Part shown: in pieces, positions 9,414 through 18,723 of the stretch
Layout of the letters: each line of letters begins with the position of its first letter
How positions within the stretch are numbered: position 1 is the stretch's first letter
Assembly: GCA_033032865.1 (NCBI GenBank)
Contig: JAWHQI010000075.1
Span: 2,170,001-2,234,000, forward strand
Length of the DNA stretch: 64,000 nt
Source of the DNA: Dactylorhiza incarnata
Taxonomy: Eukaryota > Streptophyta > Magnoliopsida > Asparagales > Orchidaceae
Direction of reading: 5' to 3'
Translations under genes and position numbers: made by a program
Notes under the pieces: generated by a model
What the model was told of the DNA's origin: nothing
The model's input: only the letters and a program-made list of their open reading frames with translations
Database searches by the model: none

Positions 9414-10948
9414 CTATAGATGGTACTGCTGAAACTGTAGAAAGTCAATCATTTCTGAATCAAATACTGAAATTTCTAAAACTAGAGCTTCTTGATCCTC
9501 TTCAAACACTAAGCCTTCTGAAACATGAGCTTCTAGAGCTTCATCATAAGGCATCTCCCCCTGCCTAGCTGCAGGGAGACCTAAATCTAGGCCCCTAGAA
9601 GGGACATAAAAGGAGGAAGGAGTTGAAGATATCTTAGAAGATAGTTCAGAAATGGCTGAAAGAATTGGAGCAAGTTTTGCATCCAATATGGAGTCAAGAT
9701 TTGAAAGATAATGATGAACTGGAGCAAGTTTTGCATCCAGGAGATGATCTAGCTTAGGGAGAGTGTAATCAAGAATTTGATCTGCAACAGATTGAAAATG
9801 TAGAAATAACATTTCAGGTGGATTAGATGAGGATGATTGGGATGTAGATGGAATGGAAGTGGGTACAAAGATGTTTGAAACATTTGCATGTTGTTGAGGG
9901 AGGTCTGAATGAACAGGACAAGAGTGGTGGATGGGTGGCTGTTGGTCATTATGAATTGGAGATGAAGGAGGAGAAGTGTGAGGAGGTAGAAGGGTAAATG
10001 AAGGAGGTGGAATGTCATCAATGGGAGTAGGAGAATTTGGAGGTGGAGTTTGTGTAGGGGAGAAATACTGAGGTGGAGATGGGAGAGGAGGAGAAGAAAC
10101 AAGAGGAGGAGGAGAAGGAGCTTCTAGAATGGTTGAGGGAGTGACTTGTTCAGTCCTGGTGCCTTCAGAAGTTTTCTTTTGTGCAACTGCTCCTGGGTTC
10201 TTCTTTGGAAATACCCTTTCCCATTTTGCAAAGAGAGCTGAGGTCAGCTTCTTGCTAGCATTTATGGTAACTTTGGGAGAGACCAGAAGGTCTTGGTGCC
10301 TTTCCTGCAACACAATACCAATAATTCTTCCAAAACAAACAATATCCTTAGACACTTTCTTCTTAATCAATCCAAAAAGAATTGATCCCCAATTCACTTT
10401 CTTCCTTTCCATCAAGGCCACCATCAACAGAAATTGGTGCCTTTTGATATAATCATGACCTATTGTTTTCCCTAACAACACTTTTCCAACAATATCTGAT
10501 AAAACATATATTCTAAAGACAAGTTTTTCTTGAGCAGATGATTAGGGTTTCCAGAGGAATGACCCATTTTAATCAAAGCTTCCTCATATTCATCAAAACT
10601 TATCTCTATATCATCATCACCATTCTCAAAACCAAAAAATTCAGATAAGATAGTTGGGGAAAGAGAAACCTGATGTCCCGAGAATGTTCCAGTTATGCTC
10701 TCATCTTCTGGCTTAGCCGTGTAAGGCCATTCTTTAATTTCTGCAACATGTAGCTTAATCCTCATGCTCATGAACTTCTTTAGTTGTTGCTCTTCAAAAA
10801 GTTGAAGAATATCCTTGAAGACTTGGTCAGATCGTGCGAAAGATTCCATGTCGATGTCAAACCCGGCATCGAACTTCATCGAGTAGAGCGCGGCTTGAGA
10901 AATCACCATTTGTACCTGCAAGAGAGAAAGATCAAGTGCAGAGGGCAA
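9414..10948 (-). pseudogene. ORF3 of M (putative plant transposon protein-like), frameshifted
   Basis: Two overlapping frames, 10948-10472 and 10481-9414, join near 10510 by a single-base shift; the second frame recovers DIVGKVLLGK as in A and Z. The likely start is the ATG at 10909, just after TTGCAGGTACAA and 92 bp downstream of a TATA box; a further in-frame ATG lies upstream at 10948. The N-terminal half (FDIDMESFARSDQ) matches A (FDVDIESFSAAA), followed by KKVNWGS. A Pro/Ser-rich hinge follows (SPPPLVSSPPLPSPPQ), then a helical region with the direct repeat LDAKLAP. The C-terminal end is acidic. It sits at the SIRE env-like position but shows no transmembrane segment. Confidence 0.75.
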
Positions 10949-11260
10949 CTAGAGGGAAACGATTTCTGTAGGCGCGATCTATTAAGAAATAAATTAGAGA
11001 TTATATAGACCGGAGAAGGGGGCGCATTTGTGGAGTGGCGTTCGGCAAAAACCTAATAAAAACAGAAGTCTAAAAGACTTTAGGTCTCCGTCTGACGTCG
11101 TTCGACAAAAATATCTTTTCCGTCGACCATCGTTCGACAGGTGAAATTTTCTTTATCGATACTGAAGTTATGAGGTTTCGTCGACCACCGTTCGACAAAT
11201 GATACAAATCCGTCGTTCTCCGTTCGACGAATTTTGGGGATAAAGAGAAATGTTAATTTT
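10915..11260 (-). promoter_or_regulatory. Putative internal promoter of ORF3 in M
   Basis: Between the pol end (11261) and the ORF3 ATG. It holds about six CGTCGAACG/GTCGACG motifs (11088-11232), a TATA box GTCTATATAAT on the minus strand (TATATAA at 11007-11001) and a pyrimidine-rich leader ending CTCTCTTGCAG before GTACAAATGG. The motif matches the core of the U3 arrays. Sireviruses are otherwise thought to express env-like ORFs by splicing, and the CTTGCAG acceptor-like end fits that too. Confidence 0.55.
11001..11007 (-). promoter_or_regulatory. TATA box upstream of ORF3 of M
   Basis: The minus strand reads TATATAA within CGGTCTATATAATCTC, 92 bp before the ORF3 ATG at 10909. It directly follows the CGTCGA array, the same order as in the LTRs of Z, A and B. 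Confidence 0.55.
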
Positions 11261-14200
11261 TTAACAGATTGAGTCTCCATCTATCATTCCTATTTGATTT
11301 ATAAAGAAGATATGCTTCTTTTCATCCAATGGCTTGGTGAAAATGTCAGCTCTTTGTAAATCAGTAGGAATAAATTGTAGGCAAATTTTACTTTTATCCA
11401 CATTATCCCTAAGGAAGTGGTGCCTAATGTCTATGTGTTTAGTCCTACTATGGAGAACTGGATTTTGTGCTATAGATATTGCACTAGTATTGTCACAAAA
11501 TATAATTCAATTATTAAAGTTGACACCATAATCTAGAAGTTGATTTTGTATCCACAACATCTGTGAGCAGCAACTGCCAGCAGCAATGTATTCAGCTTCA
11601 GCTGTTGATGTTGACACAGATGTTTGTTTCTTACAAAACCAAGACACAAGCCTATCACCAAGAAACTGACAAGTTCCTGATGTGCTTTTCCTGTCTACTC
11701 TGCATCCTGCATAATCTGAATCTGAGAATCCAGTTAATTCAAATTTAGATGTTGTTGGATACCAAACTCCCAGATTAGGGCAACTCTTTATATATCTCAA
11801 AATCATTTTTAATAAAATTAAGTGAGATTCTTTGGGGTTAACTTGAAACCTAGCACAAATATAGGTAGCAAACATTATGTCATGTCTATTAGCTGTTAAA
11901 TAAAGTAGTGAGCCAACAATTGTTGTATATACTTTTGAATCAACAGGTTTCCCTGATTCATCATTATCAACAACAGCATTTGAGGGCATGGGTGTTTTCA
12001 TGGTGGAAGAGTCAGACATACCAAATCTTTTCACTAATTCCTTAACATACTTAGATTGTGATATGAAGATTCCATTTGGAGTTTGCTTCACTTGAAGACC
12101 AAGGAAGTATGATAACTCACCCACACTACTCATTTCAAATTTAGATTGCATTAGATTAGAAAATCTTTTGCACAAATTTGAATCAGTAGAGCCAAAAATA
12201 ATGTCATCTACATATATTTGAACTAGTAATGATTTATTTTTATGTATCCTGAAAAATAAGGTTTTATCTACTAAGCCCCTACAGAAATTGTTTTCCAAAA
12301 GAAAACTAGCTAAAGTCTCATACCATGCTCTAGAAGCTTGTTTGAGACCATAAAGAGCTTTCTTAAGCTTAAATACAAAAGAGGGTTGAGTTGGAGAGAT
12401 GAAACCTGGTGGTTGTTCCACATATACTTCCTCTTTGATATCTCCATTTAGGAAAGCACTCTTTACATCCATTTGATATACCTTGAACTTTTTATATGCA
12501 GCAAATGCAAGAAAGATTCTGATTGCTTCAAGTCTTGCAACATGAGAAAAGGTCTGATCATAATCAATTCCTTCTTCCTGTGAATATCCTTGAGCTACCA
12601 GTCTTGCTTTATTTCTTACAATGTTGCCTTGTTCATCTAACTTGTTCCTGAAGACCCATTTGGTGCCAATCACTGGATGGTCTTTTGGTCTAGGAACCAA
12701 ATCTCATACTTTGTTTGTCTCAAACTAATTGAGTTCCTCTTGCATAGCAATGATCCATTTGGGATCTTGTTCTGCATCTTGTAGAGATTGAGGTTCAATC
12801 TGAGAGAGAAAACATGTGTGCATCAAGTTCTGATTTACTTGATTCCTTGTTTGCACACCTGCTGAAATATCACCAATTACTTGTGATATTGGATGATCTC
12901 TAACTATGATGTGATCAGCAGTTGGAGCTGGTTCAGCAATGATTTCCACTTGGGGAATTTGTTCAGCTGCTATATCCTGTGGAGGATTTTCTGCTGTTAT
13001 CTGTACTGAATTTTCAGCAAAATCTGGGAGAATTTCTTCTTCACTCTCTTCATCATTCTGCTGTTCAGGATTCAGAATTCCTTCTTTATGTAGAGCTAAT
13101 TGATCTAGCTGCTCACATAATATAGGTACCTGCAGATTTTCTTTGGTAGAAGGAATCTTCTCCTTGTAAAACATGTTAGTTTCATCAAAAGTAACATGCA
13201 TTGATTCCTCTATTTTAAGAGTAGATTTATTGTAGATTTTATATGCTTTACTCACAAGTGAATAACCTAAGAAAATTCCTTCATCTGATTTTGGTTCAAA
13301 TTTCCTAAGGTATTTCTTTTCATTATTGTGAATGAAACATCTACAGCGAAATGCTCTAAAATAGTTAACTTCAGGTTTCTTCCCTTTAAGTAGTTCATAA
13401 GGAGTCTTTCCCTTAATTTTGTGTATCAAACTTCTATTTAGAACATAATTTGTTGTACTAACAGCCTCTGCCCAAAAGGATAGGGGCAAATTAGCATCTG
13501 CAAGCAATGTTCTTACTGATTCAATTAGAGTTCTATTTTTCCTTTCAACTACCCCATTTTGTTGAGGAGTTCTAGGAGCTGAGAAATAATGTCTGATACC
13601 TTCCATCTCACAGAATTCTTGCATAAGAAGAGACTCAAACTCAGTACCATGATCACTTCTGATCAATGCAACTACAGTAGAGTACTCAATCTGTATGCTC
13701 TTAAGAAAGTTTGTAAGAACTTTAAAGTTATCTGACTTTTCTCTCAAAAAGAACACCCCAAGTTAATCTAGAGAAGTCATCTATAATAACTAGAGTGTAA
13801 GACTTCCCCCCTAAACTCTTTGTTGCTATAGGTCCAAAAAGGTCCATATGTAGCAAATATAAGATTCTAGGTGAATCACTTTTAGATAATGATTTAAAGC
13901 TATTTTTAGTTTGCTTGCCTAGTTGACATGCCCTACAAAGACCTTCTTTCTTGTATGATCCTAAGGGTAAACCTCTAACAAGATTGTCCTTAGATAATTT
14001 AGCAATGGTCCTAATGTTTACATGTCCTAATCTCTTATGCCAAAGTTCACTAGATTTGCTTGCATCACTAAATAAACAAACTTCTGCAGTAGATGAATTA
14101 AAATTCACTAAATATATATTACCCTGCCTAATACCTGATAAAGCAGTAATACCATCAGTAGATTTAATAAGGTAATTCAATTTATTAAATGTTACCTGAT

Positions 14201-14477
14201 ACCCTTCATCACATAATTGACTTATACTGATAAGGTTATGCTTCAGTCCTTTTACATAAGCTACCTCTTTGAAGGTGACTTCTCCAACCTTGACTTTTCC
14301 ATAGCCTTTGGTCTGTCCACAGTTGGAGTCTCCAAATATGACTTTTGGTCCAAGATTTGCCTTGAAATTGTTCATATTTGCCTTGTTCCCTGTCATATGT
14401 TTTGAACATCCACTGTCCAAATACCATTTTTCACTTGTTCTTAGACAGCTGTGTACCTGCAAAGACATAAACATAGA
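11261..14477 (-). pseudogene. pol: pol of M: protease, integrase, reverse transcriptase, RNase H
   Basis: Ty1/copia domain order. The protease has WYLDSGCSKHMTG intact. The GAG-pre-integrase zinc finger reads WHKRLGH...CRACQLGK, and the integrase has catalytic residues in HMDLFGP, RSDHGTEFE and NGVVERKNR. RVT_2 has [20 protein letters not shown] and YVDDIIFGS; RNase H has [16 protein letters not shown] and [11 protein letters not shown]. Defects are a one-base insertion in the G run at 13756-13759, TAG and TGA near 12722 and 12701 between integrase and RT, and TGA at 11507-11509 inside RNase H, after which the frame continues to TAA at 11261. Pol is in the gag frame, separated from it by one TAG. 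Confidence 0.92.
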
Positions 14478-14846
14478 CTAGTTGTTTTTGACCCAGACTA
14501 CCTTGGGTCCTTTTGTCTTACCACAATACTCAGAAATAAAGGACATTTCAGGTTGATCCTTGTAGCCTTGTGGATGATATCTCCTTGGAGGTATAATCCA
14601 TTCAGTAAAAGGATTCTTAGTATGTTTAGAATTAGAATTCCTGAAATTCTGTGTATAGTGTCTGTTCGACAAATTTGGGAAAATTCATCGATCGTCGTTC
14701 GACGAATGTGCATAATTTCGTCAAACGCCGTCCATGTAATTACTATACTGAAAATCTGTATTCAGTTTTCGTCGATCTCCATTTGACAGATTGAAATCTT
14801 TTTGTCGAGCTCCGTTCGACGAATTCTTCTGAATTCTTTTATTCTT
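14478..14846 (-). pseudogene. gag: gag of M, C-terminal part, with a CGTCGA motif array in frame
   Basis: Continuation of gag after the N insertion. The frame ends KGPKVVWVKNN and TAG at 14478, directly before pol. Between about 14660 and 14830 the coding strand carries repeated TTCGTCGAACG and GATCGACGA motifs like those of the LTRs, yet the frame is open apart from two TGA codons that each look like CGA to TGA changes. The corresponding part of A gag has no such array. Confidence 0.7.
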
Positions 14847-14851
14847 AACAG
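14847..14851. repeat. Left target-site duplication of N (AACAG)
   Basis: AACAG is repeated exactly at 20262-20266. Confidence 0.95.
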
Positions 14852-15465
14852 TGATGTAGGCCACTACATTCACAACGCCCGTTCGCTTCTTAACTAGTTA
14901 ACCGCGCGAGACTAAAGAAGAATGATGCAAATGCAAGCCACACAGTGCAAGTGCACCGGACTAGGCAAAGAGAAACACTTGCCACACGAAGGTTCCCAAA
15001 CCTCTTGAGATCTCCGAAGGGCGAAGAGCCAACGTTTGATCAAGCAAAAGGACTCACCCGGTCCGAACAAGCTATGCGTCGTACCAAGGAGATCCTCTGA
15101 AAACCACAAAGTCGGAAAATTGGAAGATCTCCGCCAATGAAATCAAAAGAGGATCGCCACTCCACGTCGAATGAAAATAACCCTAGATCGTTCCACTAAC
15201 TCGAGAAAATAACCGCGAGAAAATCAACGAACGAAAAACTCGTCACAGAACCTATCCACCACACATATGCTTTGTAAAGAAAATCTCATAAATTGTTGAG
15301 TGGTTACCCCGCCCGGAATAGGAGATCCGGGATGAAGAAGTCCTAGTGTTATCCACGTGGTGGTCGCCGGAGGAGGATTTCTTGACGGGTGCATGTTCGC
15401 CTTCATGATCCGCCGCCACGAACAAAGCCCTAGAGGGGCCTCTTTGCCTTGGCCGAACTGGCCTC

Positions 15466-15660
15466 TCTCGGATCTGGGAGGAGGCCGCAAATCATCAAGG
15501 GAGGATCGGGAAGGTGGCCGACCGAGAGCTATCAAGAGGGTGGAGGAGGGGTCGGTTCAGCCCTTCTCGGATCTGGGAGGAGGCCGCAAAACTGCAAGGA
15601 GGTACGGGATGGAGGTCGGCCGAAAGCTCTCAAGGAGGGTGGAGGAGGGGACGGGTCTTG
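15466..15660. repeat. Tandem purine-rich 99-bp duplication in N LTR
   Basis: TCTCGGATCTGGGAGGAGG begins at 15466 and again at 15565, each followed by a similar GGTGGAGGAGGGG segment. The other LTR has the same duplication at about 19336-19530. The purine-rich strand opens long spurious frames. Confidence 0.8.
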
Positions 15661-15789
15661 AGGAGCATGTGGAGGAGGGGTTCGGGAATATGGTGAAGGG
15701 AAGAGGCCGGCGGCCTAGGAGGGGGAGATAGAGGATGAAGAGGCCGATCTGGAGAGGGGGGAAGACGTAGAGGGGGCGGCTCCAAGGGC

Positions 15790-15815
15790 GGGGGGGGGGG
15801 GGGGGGGGGGGGGGG
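15790..15815 (+). repeat. Run of 26 G in the 3' LTR of N
   Basis: An uninterrupted G run; the same place in the 5' LTR (about 19653) has six G. It is a candidate G-quadruplex or slippage site, or possibly a sequencing or assembly effect. Confidence 0.85.
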
Positions 15816-16127
15816 CCGATCTTGAGAGGGGGGCGACGGGAAGGAATCAGGATAGGAGGGGGATCGGGAGAATGAGAGGATTAGGGTTGGAAGCTCTTTT
15901 TTTTAATTCATTCAACAATAATCAAAATAGAGAATGGTTGGCCTAAATATAGGCCTACAAGGAGGAGCGGCTAAACGCAGCCCAAAACAATCCGCTAAAC
16001 GCAGACCAAAATAAATAAAGTTCCAAACTTGACATAAAACAAATAAGCAAGTGCAAATAAATAAAAAGTGAGTGTCCGGGTGCTGAATAAGGCTCAAGGG
16101 GGTCCTTGACATCTTCATCATCATTCC

Positions 16128-18404
16128 TCATCGGCGAGGGTGGCTCCAAATCAGCATCGAGTCTCGTCCAATAAGAGGTGGAGGTCCATCCGTAGCAACA
16201 AACGGTGTAGGCTCGTTCTCGTCCGGAGGTGGCGGCTCCAAGTACTTTGCCGCAACAGAAGCCTTCTTCCACGTAGTGTCCCTAGCAGCGTCTGTCCCTT
16301 TCATCCAAGTCCTCAGCATCAACAGATCATCAGTAGTAGTCCCGACCCAGAATAGCAAGGGGTCTTCAACAGCAACAGTAGGGGAAAGAGAGGGAATGAA
16401 GGGATGGTCCCCATCAATCCTCCCCCGCTCAAAAAGACTCACCCCAGGTGAGTCCGTACAGTCGGGTGTAGGTCCAGGAAAGAGTGCCCCTCCAAGCTTC
16501 CAGTCAAGAACAAAAGAGGTCTCGGGGACCTTGATCAAGGCATGAGAAAATGAAGGAGAAAATGCAGCACGATTAATAAAATCCATACCTCCAGAGAACA
16601 CCAATGCAGTGAATAACAAACTACCCAACTCACCTCTCAACCCAACAGAAGTTTTAGTGGAGGGGAACGAGAAGGAAGCATGATTCAGTGGAATTAGGAA
16701 AAGTGAAAAGCAATTCAGATCGTTAAAAATGGGGTTTGGACCCCTCTCAGCAAAAATTTTTACGTGACCAGCAAAACTCTCCAAGACTATAATTACTCGG
16801 CGGTAATTGGGTACCCTACTGACTTTGATTTCTATGATGCCATTTGGCATCAGTTCAGGGGAAGTGTCTCCTAAATCCAAATTTAGTTCTATGCGGGATT
16901 CTCTAACGGGTGCGGCGACAACATAGTGAATGGACCTAAGTAGGTCGGTTAACACCAAGTCATCATGTTTGGGTGAGTTAAGACTTCTTGGAACACCCAC
17001 TAATTCATTATAAAATTTTAAATCCAAGTTCATCGTAGGATGGGTAGTTGCACGAACTATAGCAGCAGGGTCTTTGGGAGATAAGAATGTTAAAAAGTTC
17101 ATAACTTCGTTCCCAAGACTAGATTCAAAAATGCTAGCACTCCCAAAGGGCGTGGTATCGGGAGCACGAAACCCAGGATGATCCCAAAAGTGATGGTCAA
17201 CTAGCATAGGAAGGACAACCCAACGAAACCACTCATCTCGTCCCGCGGTGGTAACGGGTTCCATACCATACTTCAAGGTCGGGACTGAAGTAGGGGGGAC
17301 CCAAGCAACCATAAATGGGTGACGGATCAACAGGGGAGCTAACACTAGCATATGGTCCGCTAGCGCAGAGAATGTGCCCACACAACTATTACCAACAGAT
17401 AACGGATTGGACCACTTGTCCTCCCCACTAGAAGACACAGGAAACTCACTAGCCCTAATCCCGCGATCAAGAGTGTGAGAAGCTAATAAGGGTCGCCCCA
17501 TCTCTTCGGCTTTCTCACAAACATCATCAGAATCACTTGGCTCTAGTTCAGAATTTTCAACAACCTCCGAAATGATCTCGGGATGACCAACAAGAGGCTC
17601 CCGAAATCTAATGGGATCATGTAATGGTTGACTAATCAGGTCAACCTCAGTCTCAGGCACTAAGCCAATCGTGGGAGTATCAACAGGGACAATATGGCTT
17701 ATGGGCAGGATAGGACTAAGAGGACCAGTCTCGGTTTTAACGGTTAGGCGTAAAGTGTTCGTTTCTGAGTGGCTAATACCGTCTATAGGCGGATTTTGAC
17801 TAGTGGTGTCAACATCCCTTTTCGTTGCTAAGCATAGGGGTGTCGACTCAGCAAGGTTACAAATGTCCCCAGATAGGACCGATGGCTTCGTAGGCGGAGT
17901 GGACCTAAGAGATATAAGCCGACCTTGATGCATGAAGTCTAAGGTGTAATCGCGATCATCATATATAATATCATGGCTAGCAAGCCAAGGGTGTCCTAAC
18001 AACACATGGAAGTCCCTCATAGGAAGGACATCACACCAAACACGCTCAGAATAGGCTTTAATGGTGAGGGGTATCAAACATCGTTGGGACACAAAAATTA
18101 AACTCTCATCAGGACACACAAGGTGGTATGGGCAAGGATGTGGCTCGGTGGTCACCAACATCCTAGACACCGCATTCTCCGTTATAGCATTGGTATGACA
18201 GACGCTATCAACGACCAACCTGCACCACTTTTCACCGTGCTTAAAGTTTAAACGGAATTGATGTGCCGGATCACGGCTAAGCCTTGTCGTTGTAGGATCA
18301 TGGAATGGGTCTCTAGTCCCATGACGGAATTTAGTGAACTCCATCGGGTCCAAACCCATATGGGAGTAGTGCGGGGACAGCCCCATTCCTAAAGTTGTGC
18401 TCAT
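16128..18404 (-). CDS. N ORF: 758-aa protein with retropepsin-like region
   Basis: Uninterrupted 758-codon frame, the only gene of N. Residues about 58-165 resemble a Ty3/gypsy-type aspartic protease: CRLVVDSVCHTNAITENAV (D66-S67-V68 where D-S/T-G is expected), then VWCDVLPMRDFHVLLGHPWL (about 122-141), the usual second hallmark, and DDRDYTLDF. The catalytic Gly is Val, so peptidase activity is doubtful. The remaining 590 residues have no domain I recognise. They include an acidic Ser/Glu region (about 290-320) and a C-terminal Pro-rich segment (LEPPPPDENEPTP). The last 96 codons are encoded inside the 3' LTR. Neither RT nor integrase motifs are seen. It could be a Gag-protease relative that binds its own RNA; that is inference. 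Confidence 0.75.
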   Translation of the reverse strand: MSTTLGMGLSPHYSHMGLDPMEFTKFRHGTRDPFHDPTTTRLSRDPAHQFRLNFKHGEKWCRLVVDSVCHTNAITENAVSRMLVTTEPHPCPYHLVCPDESLIFVSQRCLIPLTIKAYSERVWCDVLPMRDFHVLLGHPWLASHDIIYDDRDYTLDFMHQGRLISLRSTPPTKPSVLSGDICNLAESTPLCLATKRDVDTTSQNPPIDGISHSETNTLRLTVKTETGPLSPILPISHIVPVDTPTIGLVPETEVDLISQPLHDPIRFREPLVGHPEIISEVVENSELEPSDSDDVCEKAEEMGRPLLASHTLDRGIRASEFPVSSSGEDKWSNPLSVGNSCVGTFSALADHMLVLAPLLIRHPFMVAWVPPTSVPTLKYGMEPVTTAGRDEWFRWVVLPMLVDHHFWDHPGFRAPDTTPFGSASIFESSLGNEVMNFLTFLSPKDPAAIVRATTHPTMNLDLKFYNELVGVPRSLNSPKHDDLVLTDLLRSIHYVVAAPVRESRIELNLDLGDTSPELMPNGIIEIKVSRVPNYRRVIIVLESFAGHVKIFAERGPNPIFNDLNCFSLFLIPLNHASFSFPSTKTSVGLRGELGSLLFTALVFSGGMDFINRAAFSPSFSHALIKVPETSFVLDWKLGGALFPGPTPDCTDSPGVSLFERGRIDGDHPFIPSLSPTVAVEDPLLFWVGTTTDDLLMLRTWMKGTDAARDTTWKKASVAAKYLEPPPPDENEPTPFVATDGPPPLIGRDSMLIWSHPRR
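16417..16430 (-). other. Polypurine tract of N
   Basis: The minus strand reads GAGCGGGGGAGGAT, directly before the LTR start TGATGGGG. It lies inside the ORF reading frame. Confidence 0.85.
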
Positions 18405-18723
18405 AGGCTAGGGGAAGGCAAATCTGACTAAAAATTTTATAGAAACGTAATTTTATTCCCGCCTGAAAACTAGGGTAACTTAAAATATTTTTTTATTTTA
18501 ATGCTGACAATAGAGTGAAGATTGTCCCGAAAAATTTTTATTGATTTTCGACAAAAAATTCAGATTTCAGACCGCTATTCGCACACCGCAGAAAATAAAA
18601 TTTTTTAAATTTTGATTTTCAGATTTTTTTTGGGAAAAATGTGGGTGCAAGTGTCCTACAAGAAAAATGATGAGGATTGTGCCAATTAGGAAACCGGCAC
18701 TAACCTCGCTTTGATACCAAATT
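18405..18723 (-). other. N 5' leader and primer-binding site
   Basis: 319 bp between the 5' LTR and the ORF start. The PBS TGGTATCAAAGC (minus strand; plus 18708-18719) follows the LTR end by four bases and differs by one base from the iMet site. The rest is A/T-rich leader in which I see no gene; it could hold the packaging signal. Confidence 0.7.

Larger units (their letters stand above)
14852..16416 (-). repeat. 3' LTR of N
   Basis: The minus strand runs from TGATGGGGACC (16416) to GGCCTACATCA (14852). It encodes the C-terminal part of the N ORF (to 16128). It contains a 99-bp tandem duplication of a purine-rich unit (15466-15564 and 15565-15660) and a 26-G run at 15790-15815 that is only 6 G in the other LTR. 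Confidence 0.93.

Noticed and set aside
10129..10452. 107-codon plus-strand frame
   Set aside because: Antisense shadow of M ORF3, with no independent support.
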